Assembly (NCBI GenBank): GCA_026419195.1
Contig: JANZZV010000006.1
Location: forward strand, 1-64,000
Direction: 5' to 3'
DNA length: 64,000 nt
Origin: Fervidobacterium sp.
GTDB taxonomy: Bacteria > Thermotogota > Thermotogae > Thermotogales > Fervidobacteriaceae
Positions 1-7,475 of the stretch are shown in pieces; position 1 is the first letter of the stretch, and each line of letters opens with the position of its first letter. The notes under the pieces were generated by a model that searched no databases, was not told the DNA's origin, and worked only from the letters and a program-made list of their open reading frames with translations. The position numbers were made by a program, and so were the translations under genes.

Positions 1-491
1 TGTTTGGCTTTATCTTTGTCTGATATGTGATCAAGTATTGGCTTTTCGTATTCGTCTATCAATAATACCACTTGTTTGTTGTATTTATAATACAACTCTT
101 CAATCAACTCTGAAAATCTTCCATCATATGTATTTCTTTTCAAACTGATATTATATTTCTGTGCAAGGAAACAAATTTCATCATCAAGCGATTGTTTAAA
201 TAAATCAGTATCTTCTGTGTTCAGTCTGTTCATATCCAATCTAACCACAGGAAAGCTTTCCCAGTTCCATTTCTCATATATCCATGTGTCAATAAATAGT
301 TCTTTCTCTCCTTTAAACAAACATTCAAGTACGCTCACAAGTAAACTCTTCCCAAACCTCCTCGGACGAGACAGGAATACATATTCACTGTTTCTTATCA
401 TTTCATACACATACCTTGTCTTGTCTACATATATGCACCCTTTTTCTTTTATCTTCCCAAAATCACTTATCCCTATAGGCAATGTTTTCAC
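1..491 (-). CDS. AAA-ATPase-like protein (DUF1703/PF09820 type), partial
   Basis: Reading the minus strand from a GTG at 491 gives an open frame that runs off the window edge, so only about 163 N-terminal residues are visible. It opens with LPIGISDFGKIKEKGCIYVDKT and continues with FLSRPRRFGKSLLVS, the P-loop-like RPRRFGKS motif typical of the AAA-ATPase-like family. A later VVLLIDEYEKPI is the Walker B segment. Family members usually carry a C-terminal PD-(D/E)XK nuclease-like domain, which would lie outside the window. GAGGTG six bases upstream supports the GTG at 491 over the in-frame GTG at 500. These genes occur in many scattered copies in anaerobes and their role is not established. Confidence 0.85.
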   Translation of the reverse strand, partial: MKTLPIGISDFGKIKEKGCIYVDKTRYVYEMIRNSEYVFLSRPRRFGKSLLVSVLECLFKGEKELFIDTWIYEKWNWESFPVVRLDMNRLNTEDTDLFKQSLDDEICFLAQKYNISLKRNTYDGRFSELIEELYYKYNKQVVLLIDEYEKPILDHISDKDKAK

Positions 492-627
492 TACTAACAC
501 CTCGGTTCAAACTGATTTTCAGATCCGAAACAATTATATCACAATCGCCAAACTTCTACTATTTATGCTATGTTAGAAGATCCTTTAAGTTCTTTTGGTT
601 GAAATCTACTTGCTGTAAGGTAGAAAA

Positions 628-656
628 TTGCGAAAAACTAGAAAATAGTGTAAAAT
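628..656 (+). promoter_or_regulatory. sigma-A type promoter for the small Cys-rich gene
   Basis: TTGCGA at 628-633 and TAAAAT at 651-656 are separated by 17 bases and sit 45 bases before the start codon at 702. The rest of the 500-701 interval shows no convincing gene. On the minus strand a TATAAT near 534-539 could serve the edge gene, but no good -35 was seen for it. Confidence 0.6.
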
Positions 657-701
657 ATTACCAGAATCCGAGCTCTTAAAGCTAAGAAAGGAGGTATAAA
701 C

Positions 702-911
702 ATGGTGACTTGTCCATCTATTCAAAGAAACATTCAAAGTTGTACGTGTACCTACATGTCCTGCGACAAGAGAGGAAAATGTTGTGAATGCGTAGCGTAC
801 CACCGGAGTCATGGGGAAATTCCTGGCTGTTTCTTTTCAAAGGAAGGCGAGCGTACATGGGATAGATCGGTCCAAAACTTCATAAAAGACAAAACACGCA
901 ATAAATTGTAA
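702..911 (+). CDS. DUF6485-like small cysteine-rich protein
   Basis: A 69-residue protein with eight cysteines (residues 4, 14, 16, 21, 27, 28, 30, 43) arranged as CTCTYMSC, then RGKCCECVAYH, then IPGCFF, followed by a charged tail with WDRSVQNFIKD. The pattern matches my recollection of the small family DUF6485, whose function is unknown. The clustered Cys and His suggest metal or Fe-S binding, which is inference. AAAGGAGG lies seven bases before the ATG, and an intrinsic terminator follows, so it is a one-gene transcript next to the zinc-uptake operon. No signal peptide is present, so the protein is probably cytoplasmic. Confidence 0.8.
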   Translation: MVTCPSIQRNIQSCTCTYMSCDKRGKCCECVAYHRSHGEIPGCFFSKEGERTWDRSVQNFIKDKTRNKL

Positions 912-970
912 TGTACTAAACAGAAAAACATAAACTTCGGTTTCAAAATACACAATTGTATAAAGAAACA

Positions 971-1000
971 AAAGGTAGGTGCCAACCTACCTTTTTTATT
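971..1000 (+). terminator. intrinsic terminator
   Basis: GGTAGGT (974-980), a four-base loop, ACCTACC (985-991) and a run of T form a clean rho-independent terminator. It separates the Cys-rich gene from the zinc operon. Confidence 0.85.
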
Positions 1001-1014
1001 TATTTTTTACTCTA

Positions 1015-1043
1015 TTGACTTTTCCTGCTGCACATGATATATT
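1015..1043 (+). promoter_or_regulatory. promoter of the zur-znuACB operon
   Basis: TTGACT at 1015-1020, a 17-base spacer and TATATT at 1038-1043 form a near-consensus promoter. Its -10 element abuts the palindromic operator, so a bound repressor would block polymerase or initiation. Confidence 0.8.
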
Positions 1044-1067
1044 TGCAAATGAAAATCGTTTGCAAAT
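1041..1067 (+). promoter_or_regulatory. 27 bp palindromic Fur/Zur-type operator
   Basis: The two 12-base arms (ATTTGCAAATGA and TCGTTTGCAAAT) are inverted copies with one mismatch, around a three-base AAA centre. The site overlaps the end of the -10 element and the expected transcription start. Its place directly before a Fur-family gene and a zinc ABC importer points to autoregulation by zinc. The TTTGCAAA core differs from the textbook Gram-positive Zur box, so the assignment rests on symmetry and position. Confidence 0.75.
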
Positions 1068-1093
1068 TTCTATATAAGGAGTGAAACAAAATT

Positions 1094-1465
1094 GTGAAGC
1101 TAACAAAAAACAGACAGCGAATTTACGAGACTATTTTTAACTCTAAAGTCCCGCTTAGTGCTTACGATATATCAAGCTTGTTAAAAAATATTAGTTTAAC
1201 AACGGTTTACAGAGCATTAGACTACCTTCAAAAAGAAGGTCGAATAAAATATATCGTTATCAATGATTTCAAGTACTATTACTCAACCGAAGTGCATCAA
1301 CACTTTTTTCAATGTATTAAATGCAAGAAGCTTTTTACGCTAAACGCCTGCTTTATACAGCCTTACGAGCAGTACATAGAAGACAACATGGGGTTCAAAA
1401 TAACTGAACATCTTGTCTTTTTTTCAGGCATCTGCAAAAATTGCCAAAGGGAGGAGCAAAAATGA
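1094..1465 (+). CDS. zur: Fur-family regulator, probably the zinc sensor Zur
   Basis: A 123-residue Fur-type repressor. The N-terminal winged helix (about residues 1-65) contains the recognition-helix segment SLTTVYRALDYL. The C-terminal half has HQHFFQC near residues 68-74, then CIKC (C74, C77) and CKNC (C114, C117), the paired CXXC structural zinc site of the family. It is the first gene of an operon with a zinc importer, and its stop overlaps the next start as ATGA, which favours Zur over Fur. The start is GTG, with AAGGAG 12 bases upstream, somewhat long. A second Fur-family gene in the window (33.5-33.9 kb) is longer and sits in another context. Confidence 0.85.
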   Translation: MKLTKNRQRIYETIFNSKVPLSAYDISSLLKNISLTTVYRALDYLQKEGRIKYIVINDFKYYYSTEVHQHFFQCIKCKKLFTLNACFIQPYEQYIEDNMGFKITEHLVFFSGICKNCQREEQK

Positions 1466-2301
1466 AAAGTATTTTTCTGGCATTTTTGTTATTTGGATGT
1501 ATTCTTGTATTTCCAAAGGACATTGTTACAACGTTAAATCCATATTATCTAATAACAAAAGAACTTGTACAAGACAAACTAAATGTTATCTTGCTTATTA
1601 AGTCGGCAGTTGACCCTCATGACTATAGCCCGACAGTTAATGATGTTAAAATTTTATCAAATGCATCGTTGATATTAGCAAACGGATTAGAACTTGATAA
1701 CAGGTATTTGAAAAACCACAAACGCGTGATTTACTTAGGTGAGCAAATCCCGGTTACAGAGCTTTTTGAAGGTAAAGCCAGTGAAGGTAAATACAATCCA
1801 CACGTATGGTTATCGTTGGACTTTTTGATAAAATACATTGTACCAACAATAACCGAGAGCGTATCTAAAGTTGACTCATCCAATAAGGAATTTTATGAAA
1901 ATAACGCACGAAAACTTATCTCTTCACTAAGAGAGGTCTCCAGAAAGTTTGATAGTTTGTTAAAAGGTTGTGATGGAACAGTTGTGGTTGTTGACCATCC
2001 CACGTTCGCGTATCTTTTCAAACGGTATGGTATAATGACACTTTCGATTGAAGAGGGACACGGAAAACAACCATCAATAAAACATATAAAAGATATCATT
2101 GAAACTGCCAAGAAAAATAGGTTGCTTGGAGTTTTTGTCGATCCACAATTCGATACATCCACAATCTCTATGATAATCAAAGAGCTGAATATAAAACCAA
2201 AAAGATTAGATTCACTTGGTTTTTCAACAAAAGTAAAAAGTATAACAGAGTTTTTCGAAAATATATATCTTGTACTTAAAGAAGCCATTCAAAGAAAGTG
2301 A
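1462..2301 (+). CDS. znuA: zinc ABC transporter substrate-binding protein (ZnuA-like)
   Basis: A 279-residue cluster A-I metal-binding protein. The likely ligands are visible: H53 in VDPHDYSPT, H114 in YNPHVWLS, H179 in VVDHPTFAYLF and D227 in GVFVDPQFD. The His/Asp-rich loop of many ZnuA proteins is missing. The N-terminus is hydrophobic, with LLFGC near residue 13. This could be a poor lipobox or a plain signal peptide, so anchoring is unsettled. I chose the ATG that overlaps the zur stop (ATGA), with GGGAGGAG just upstream. Together with the ATPase and permease downstream it forms a complete importer. Manganese cannot be excluded from sequence alone. Confidence 0.88.
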   Translation: MKSIFLAFLLFGCILVFPKDIVTTLNPYYLITKELVQDKLNVILLIKSAVDPHDYSPTVNDVKILSNASLILANGLELDNRYLKNHKRVIYLGEQIPVTELFEGKASEGKYNPHVWLSLDFLIKYIVPTITESVSKVDSSNKEFYENNARKLISSLREVSRKFDSLLKGCDGTVVVVDHPTFAYLFKRYGIMTLSIEEGHGKQPSIKHIKDIIETAKKNRLLGVFVDPQFDTSTISMIIKELNIKPKRLDSLGFSTKVKSITEFFENIYLVLKEAIQRK

Positions 2302-2310
2302 GACGATAAC

Positions 2311-3030
2311 ATGGATTGGGTGATACGAGTCAAAAACTTGAGTGTCAAATTGGGTGAGACAAACGTATTAAATAACGTATCTTTTGAAGTTAAAAAAGGT
2401 GAATTCACTGGTATTATAGGTCCCAATGGTGCCGGTAAAACTACGTTAATTAAAGCTTTACTAAAGCAGATCCCATTTACTGGTGAGGTAAAGATAAACG
2501 GGAAAATTGGTTATGTACCCCAGCTTTCAACCTTTAACAGGGAATTTCCACTTTCTGTGTACGAATTTGTGAAACTTCCAATAATGAAGGAGAAAAACTG
2601 GCGGCAACAAGTAGATATTTTACTTCGAAAAGTTGGGTTAGAAGGTTTTGGTGAAAAACTTGTGGGTAAACTATCCGGTGGTGAGTACCAGCGTATCTCG
2701 CTTGCAAGGGCACTAATCAACAAACCTGATGTTTTGATACTGGACGAACCTGAATCTGGAATAGACGAAATGGGAAAAGCGAGATTTTACGATCTTCTCA
2801 ATGAACTTAGAGTCGAAAAAGGTATAACAATACTCATGGTAAGTCATGATATAGGAATGATATTCGAAAAATGTACTAACATCATGTGTCTTAACAAAAC
2901 ACTTCATTGTCATGGACCAACTAAGGAAATAGAACCTTTGCAAGTGAAAAAAATTTTCGGCGAGTTTGATATATGGATTAGGTCAGAAAATCACTTTGAA
3001 ATCGAACGCAAACAAATCGAGAAAGAGTGA
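2311..3030 (+). CDS. znuC: zinc ABC transporter ATP-binding protein (ZnuC-like)
   Basis: A 239-residue ABC ATPase with Walker A GPNGAGKTT near residue 37, Q-loop YVPQLS, signature LSGGEYQR, Walker B VLILDEPES and H-loop MVSHD. This is the usual length for the metal-ion (ABC-3) importer family. It lies nine bases after znuA and four bases before the permease, so the three are translated from one message. The usual family role is to power zinc import from the cytoplasmic face. Confidence 0.9.
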   Translation: MDWVIRVKNLSVKLGETNVLNNVSFEVKKGEFTGIIGPNGAGKTTLIKALLKQIPFTGEVKINGKIGYVPQLSTFNREFPLSVYEFVKLPIMKEKNWRQQVDILLRKVGLEGFGEKLVGKLSGGEYQRISLARALINKPDVLILDEPESGIDEMGKARFYDLLNELRVEKGITILMVSHDIGMIFEKCTNIMCLNKTLHCHGPTKEIEPLQVKKIFGEFDIWIRSENHFEIERKQIEKE

Positions 3031-3034
3031 TAGC

Positions 3035-3856
3035 ATGGAATTCATAAAAGATATCATTCAGTACGAATTTCTACGCGTTTCGCTTGTATCTACCATACTT
3101 ACTTCTGCAATCACTTCTTTCATTTCACCGATAATTGTTTACAAGAAAATGGAATTCATCGGTGATGGACTTGCTCATGCAATATTTGCGGGTGTTGCAT
3201 TTGCTGTAATATTTCAATTTAACATCTTCTTTGGAGCAATATTGGCAACAATTGTATTCGCGTTTCTGACTTACAAAATAAGCCAATCGTACAAATTATC
3301 CGAAAGTACAATTATAGGAATTCTATTACCTGTCTTTATGTCCATAGGTACCGTACTATTTTCAAAAGCAAACAAGTACACATCCGATTTACTTTCATAT
3401 CTTTTTGGAAATCTATTGATGATTTCAGTCAACGATTTGTACTTTTTAATTGCAATAACCATATTTACAATAATATTTATAACAAGCAAAACATACGAAA
3501 TATCTTACTGGATAAGTGATGAATCAATGGCAGAATTTTACGGAATAAACACGAAAAAAATAAAGCTACTAACACTTATTAACATCTCATTTGCTGTAGT
3601 TGCTGCACTTAAAATAGCTGGTGTGGTTGTTATGGGTGCATTTCTTGTACTTCCAGGTGTCTTTGCAAAGAAAAACGCAAAATCCCTCATACATGCTGTT
3701 TATAAAGGATTGTTGTTTAACATGACTTGTTCTATCGTAGGTTTTATTGTATCATATTACCTCAACATACCTCCAGGTCCAAGCATAGTACTTATCTCAT
3801 TCACAATTCTTGTCCTTACATCTTTACATTTTGGAGAAGTCATAAAGACTTCTTGA
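3035..3856 (+). CDS. znuB: zinc ABC transporter permease (ZnuB-like)
   Basis: A 274-residue ABC-3 family permease with about eight hydrophobic segments. Recognisable family features include KKMEFIGDGLAHAIFAGVAF near the N-terminus and KIAGVVVMGAFLVLPG in the later half. The frame is open further upstream inside znuC, but the ATG four bases after the znuC stop gives the conserved N-terminus, so I use it. The ribosome site is weak (GAAAGAGTGA), consistent with translational coupling to znuC. Confidence 0.9.
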   Translation: MEFIKDIIQYEFLRVSLVSTILTSAITSFISPIIVYKKMEFIGDGLAHAIFAGVAFAVIFQFNIFFGAILATIVFAFLTYKISQSYKLSESTIIGILLPVFMSIGTVLFSKANKYTSDLLSYLFGNLLMISVNDLYFLIAITIFTIIFITSKTYEISYWISDESMAEFYGINTKKIKLLTLINISFAVVAALKIAGVVVMGAFLVLPGVFAKKNAKSLIHAVYKGLLFNMTCSIVGFIVSYYLNIPPGPSIVLISFTILVLTSLHFGEVIKTS

Positions 3857-3872
3857 GTGTATTGTAAGTCAA

Positions 3873-4211
3873 ATGCCAAATTACAATACATCTGTTGGCT
3901 GTGTTGTTGCAGATGTTTTGTCTCCCGATAAAAATGGTGTGACAATAATAACTCAATCAAAAACGACCTTGAAGATAAAAAAGGTAGCAGGGGGGATAAT
4001 AAAGATAATGATAGAGAACAGTGAAGTGATTTACATAATAGAGCGAAAGGCAGAAAAAAGCGAGAAAGAAGTATTTGGACAGATAAATGAAATTTGGCGA
4101 TTTAATAATAATAATAATCGACATTATCATTTTTTAGCATATCGTATGAATAAAAAAATACTGCGGAATATTTTTCCGCAGTATTTTTTTATTCGTTTTA
4201 CAAAAGCGTAG
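3873..4211 (+). CDS. doubtful open frame after znuB
   Basis: An open frame of 112 codons fills the stretch between znuB and argF. I recognise no family. The first 75 codons read like plausible protein (VLSPDKNGVTIITQSKTTL). It then runs through an (AAT)n microsatellite around 4104-4118 and straight through the terminator hairpin at 4152-4190, ending inside argF. There is no convincing ribosome site. It may be a small znu-operon protein with a decayed end, a gene fragment, or chance. If it is not a gene, the interval holds only the terminator. Confidence 0.25.
   Translation: MPNYNTSVGCVVADVLSPDKNGVTIITQSKTTLKIKKVAGGIIKIMIENSEVIYIIERKAEKSEKEVFGQINEIWRFNNNNNRHYHFLAYRMNKKILRNIFPQYFFIRFTKA
4152..4190. 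terminator. bidirectional intrinsic terminator between znu operon and argF
   Basis: A perfect 17 bp stem (4152-4168 with 4174-4190) around a TATTT loop, flanked by A7 on one side and T7 on the other, so it works in both directions. It ends the plus-strand zinc operon and the minus-strand argF transcript. Confidence 0.92.
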
Positions 4212-5139
4212 CTATTAAAACTGCCTTAATCGTATGTTTTCTATTTTCCGCTTCATCCCAAACTCTTGATTGTTTTCCTTCGATTACTTCAAATGTTACT
4301 TCTTCGCCTTTAACGGCTGGCAAGCAGTGCATGAATATTGTTTCTGGTTTTCCTGTTTTCTTCATCAATGCTTCGTTTACTTGATATGGCTGTAGTAATT
4401 TTCTTCTTTCGGCTGCTTTATCTTCTTCTCCCATTGATGCCCACACATCTGTGTAAATGACATCAGCATCTTTAACGGCTTCCTCTGGATTGTCTGTAAA
4501 TTCTATTTTTGCCCCGCTCTCAGCTGCAAATTTCATGCATTCATCCACTAACCATTTCTCTGGTCTTAGTGTTTCCGGTGAGCAGATTACATAGTGCATT
4601 CCCATCTTTGCTGCACCAACCATGAGTGAGTTTGCCATATTGTTTCTTCCATCACCCATAAATACCATTTTTATACCTTTGAGTTTTCCAAATTCTTCTT
4701 CTATAGTCTGTAAGTCAGCCAATACTTGTGTGGGGTGGAAAAGATCTGTTAAGCCATTATAAACAGGTACGCCTGAGTATTTTGCTAAGAGCTCTACAGT
4801 TTCCTGCTTAAATCCTCTAAACTCAATAGCGTCCACCATTCTACCAAGTACTCTTGCGGTATCTTCAACGGACTCCTTGGCACCAAGCTGTATGTCTTGA
4901 ATTGACAAGAATATTGGATGGCCGCCTTCTTCAGCAAAGGCCGTTTCAAATGCAAGTCTCGTCCTTGTTGATCTTTTTTCGAAAATCAGCGCGAGGGTTT
5001 TGCCAACAAACCTTTGATGCCTTATACCAGCCCTACTTTCCGCTTTCACTTGCTTTGCAATGTCAAGAAGATACCTAATTTCTTCGGGTGTGTTATCCAT
5101 AAGAGAAAGAAGTGAGCGACCTTTCATATTTACACCCAT
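4198..5139 (-). CDS. argF: ornithine carbamoyltransferase
   Basis: A 313-residue enzyme joining carbamoyl phosphate and ornithine to give citrulline. The carbamoyl-phosphate site STRTR, the HPTQ motif, FMGDGRNNMANS, DVWASMGEE (ornithine loop) and the HCLPA catalytic motif are all present. An upstream in-frame extension exists, but AAGGAGG lies directly before the ATG encoding MGVNMKGRS, so I start there. No other arginine or arginine-deiminase gene is nearby, so anabolic versus catabolic use is open. The roughly 170 bases upstream contain ATACGTTCGTAT near 5227-5238 and two AGCATACG copies, possible operator sequence but weak. Confidence 0.95.
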   Translation of the reverse strand: MGVNMKGRSLLSLMDNTPEEIRYLLDIAKQVKAESRAGIRHQRFVGKTLALIFEKRSTRTRLAFETAFAEEGGHPIFLSIQDIQLGAKESVEDTARVLGRMVDAIEFRGFKQETVELLAKYSGVPVYNGLTDLFHPTQVLADLQTIEEEFGKLKGIKMVFMGDGRNNMANSLMVGAAKMGMHYVICSPETLRPEKWLVDECMKFAAESGAKIEFTDNPEEAVKDADVIYTDVWASMGEEDKAAERRKLLQPYQVNEALMKKTGKPETIFMHCLPAVKGEEVTFEVIEGKQSRVWDEAENRKHTIKAVLIATLL

Positions 5140-5310
5140 GTTTTGTTCCTCCTTATTTTGATTTTGCGAGACACAAAGAATATACATTTCCTAGAAGAAA
5201 TTTTCAACTGCAGAATACAACAGCATACGTTCGTATAATGAAGCATACGGAAAAGTTCTAAAAAATTTTTTCCAAAATGCAAGGGAACAAACCAGATAAA
5301 CACAAGAACA

Positions 5311-5766
5311 CTAAAAAGTGTAACCAACGGAGAATTCTATACCCTCAACTTTTGTGCTGTCTATAAGATAGAAGCTAAAAAGTCCAGAGTTTACAAACAC
5401 GGAACCTAAGTAATATTTTGCACCTATTCTAACTATGCTTGTGATTTTATCAAACCCGAAGTCTACAATCGGCACAAGCATTCCACCCATACCATAAAGT
5501 GAAATAGTACCAATATCAACTTTAATATCGTATTTGGCAATACCACCTAAGGAAATATAGTGTTTTTCAAGATCTGAAAGAAATAACATAGAAAAACCAC
5601 TTGTTGTGTTTGGAGCATTCTTGGCTAATGATAAGCTGTTAAATTCAAAAGAATACAGTAGCTTGTTTGAAAAAGAGTACATAAAACCACCGTTTATTTC
5701 AGAGCAAAACGAAACTACACTCACAAAAAGAAGAACAGGAACTATCCACCTTAGCTTTTTTGTCAC
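5311..5766 (-). CDS. secreted hypothetical protein, beta-rich
   Basis: A 151-residue protein with a signal peptide (basic MTKKLRW, then a hydrophobic core and a probable cleavage after SFCS). The mature part alternates hydrophobic and polar residues with many Gly, Tyr and Phe, and ends in FSVGYTF. An aromatic C-terminus of this kind is typical of small outer-membrane or periplasmic beta-barrel proteins. I recognise no named family. The start is GTG, six bases after AAAGGAGG; an ATG just upstream is in another frame. It follows the LCP-like gene on the same strand after a 29-base gap. Confidence 0.65.
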   Translation of the reverse strand: MTKKLRWIVPVLLFVSVVSFCSEINGGFMYSFSNKLLYSFEFNSLSLAKNAPNTTSGFSMLFLSDLEKHYISLGGIAKYDIKVDIGTISLYGMGGMLVPIVDFGFDKITSIVRIGAKYYLGSVFVNSGLFSFYLIDSTKVEGIEFSVGYTF

Positions 5767-5795
5767 GCATATCCCTCCTTTAGAGAAAAGATATC

Positions 5796-6539
5796 TTACT
5801 TTACTAATTCATTCTTTAAATCATTAAGTTTTTCTTCATCTGCATAAATACGTATATATGTTTTACCTCCAACTTTAATTTTTATTGGAAATTTTGTCAA
5901 TGTTGGGACCTCGTAGTATCTAATGCTGAACTTGCCCAAGCTTTCGTATAATTTTGCTAAGGAAGCTTCAGTAATAACTGACTCCGGTCTTAAAGATTTA
6001 ACCTGACTTGCTAAAAAGAAGTAATCTGTGAATTTGAGGCCACGCTTACCAAGGTACTCTACAACTTCTTCAGCATTCTTGACACCTAATTTTTTTAAGT
6101 AGTCTTTTTTTAGTGTAATGTTATATGTGTAAGTTGACTTTATACCAAGCAGTTCGGCGAATAACGTAGTAAATTCCTGCGAATTTGCACTTTGAGCACT
6201 AACATTTTTTGAAAAAATGAAAAGATTTATCGGAACATTTACAATATGGACTATTTTTCTTTTACCTTCGACAATAATTAGTTTATTTAATCTTCCAAGA
6301 TTATTGCTTTTATTATCTGTGTTTTGCTGTTGTAACGAAGCTTCATAACTCAGATAATAAATTGACAAATTGTCCATACTGAATTCTTCTGAATTTCTGA
6401 TTGATAAAATACGCATGATAAAGTAAAGTACTACAATAAATATCAAAACGGATAGAACGATTATAACCGGTTTTATATAGTTTGCGTCTTTTTTGCCACC
6501 TAAGTAAGATCTTTTACCAACTCTTTTCTTAACCCTCAC
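5796..6539 (-). CDS. membrane-anchored protein, LytR-CpsA-Psr-like
   Basis: 247 residues: a short basic cytoplasmic tail (RVKKRVGKR), one membrane helix at about residues 23-46, then an external domain. The segment VHIVNVPINLFIF followed by LFAELLGIKSTYTYNITL resembles the N-terminal part of LCP enzymes that attach glycans to the cell wall. The Arg-rich catalytic pattern is not clear, so it may be degenerate. The GTG start overlaps the stop of the HD gene upstream (GTGA). A YqeK-LCP neighbourhood is common in Firmicutes, which supports but does not prove the call. Confidence 0.5.
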   Translation of the reverse strand: MRVKKRVGKRSYLGGKKDANYIKPVIIVLSVLIFIVVLYFIMRILSIRNSEEFSMDNLSIYYLSYEASLQQQNTDNKSNNLGRLNKLIIVEGKRKIVHIVNVPINLFIFSKNVSAQSANSQEFTTLFAELLGIKSTYTYNITLKKDYLKKLGVKNAEEVVEYLGKRGLKFTDYFFLASQVKSLRPESVITEASLAKLYESLGKFSIRYYEVPTLTKFPIKIKVGGKTYIRIYADEEKLNDLKNELVK

Positions 6540-7126
6540 TTTTCTTCCTCCTCCACCAATTTATTCCATGTTTCAAGTGTGTCAGGTAATACATAAAGGT
6601 TAAAACTTAAAGCGTATGTAATTTTGTTTTTTATTACTTCCTTAAAAGCTAAATCAATATCAAAAAATGCCAGTTCTCTAAGTTGATTAACCTTATCGTA
6701 TAATCTTGTAAATTCAAGTGAATCGGCAAGGACCAGTGCCTTTGAATAAATACCAAATTCTGGATGACCAGAGGTGTGATATGCAACCCCCAACAATATA
6801 TCTGTATCCTGAACACCGAATCTTTTTCTCAAGTATTCAGCGCTTACTAATCCATGCAAGAGTATCGGTTTTTTATCTAATAGTGTGGTTAAATTTATAC
6901 CGTAGCACTTTGCCATTTTTTTCAGTTTACTACCATCAATATCTCGGAATAGATCGTGTGCAAGTGCCATAACTTTCAACTTATCCATATCCATGCTATA
7001 TCTTTTTGCGAGCCGCTCACAAAAATCTACAACACCGTAAATGTGTTCAAAGCGTTCAGAATTTACAAGTAATTTTACTAAAATTTCAAGTTGTTTTGAA
7101 ACCAACTCATAATCTGGTACTTTCAT
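6536..7126 (-). CDS. YqeK-like HD-domain phosphohydrolase
   Basis: A 196-residue HD protein with an early His (FEHIYGVVDF), the HD pair in MALAHDLFRDI, HGLVSAEYL and YHTSGHPEF. This order matches the YqeK group, known elsewhere as symmetrical diadenosine tetraphosphate (Ap4A) hydrolases. TGGAGG lies five bases before the ATG of MKVPDYEL, so longer in-frame starts are less likely. It sits 25 bases after the DUF503 gene and overlaps the LCP-like gene. nadD and rsfS, often its neighbours, are not in the window. Confidence 0.75.
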   Translation of the reverse strand: MKVPDYELVSKQLEILVKLLVNSERFEHIYGVVDFCERLAKRYSMDMDKLKVMALAHDLFRDIDGSKLKKMAKCYGINLTTLLDKKPILLHGLVSAEYLRKRFGVQDTDILLGVAYHTSGHPEFGIYSKALVLADSLEFTRLYDKVNQLRELAFFDIDLAFKEVIKNKITYALSFNLYVLPDTLETWNKLVEEEEK

Positions 7127-7151
7127 GAAAGCCTCCATTACAGAGTTTGTT

Positions 7152-7433
7152 TTAGAAATGATGTAAGTCGTAAGTAAATTCTTCAATTGTATGAATTTTT
7201 TCTATGAAACTTTCAATACTGTCCATTTTTGCTTCACAATCACTTTCAGATAGGGTTGCAAAGGCAATACCCAACATCATGTAGTCTTTTGAATCATGTC
7301 TTCCGGATTCTATTACCGATATTTCGAATTTATTTTTGAGCTCGTTTATAAGGGTGCGAACCAAACTTCTTTTTTCTTTCAAAGAATTAATTCCAAAAAG
7401 TCTAATCAATATGTTAGCATATCCAACTACCAT
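7152..7433 (-). CDS. DUF503 (YlxP-like) protein
   Basis: A 93-residue protein with the family hallmark near the N-terminus: hydrophobic strand, then NSLKEKRSLVRTLINELKNKF, then a SVIESGRHD-type segment and MMLGIAFAT. DUF503/YlxP proteins are small and often linked with ribosome or translation genes; their molecular role is not settled. The ATG follows AAAGGTGG at a slightly long distance. It lies between hslV and the YqeK-like gene on the same strand and is probably cotranscribed. Confidence 0.85.
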   Translation of the reverse strand: MVVGYANILIRLFGINSLKEKRSLVRTLINELKNKFEISVIESGRHDSKDYMMLGIAFATLSESDCEAKMDSIESFIEKIHTIEEFTYDLHHF

Positions 7434-7475
7434 GGTAAACTTTCCACCTTTGTTAAATGAATTTCAAGCACTTTG

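Noticed and set aside
217-679. Plus-strand open frames at the left edge
   Set aside because: They are antisense to the AAA-ATPase-like gene or lie in the promoter region without ribosome sites or recognisable motifs.
2025-2040. ATGG-TATAAT match
   Set aside because: It is inside znuA coding sequence in the middle of the operon; coding context explains it and no gene starts nearby.
4104-4118. (AAT)n run as a functional repeat
   Set aside because: A short microsatellite in AT-rich DNA; too small to be a repeat element or iteron array.
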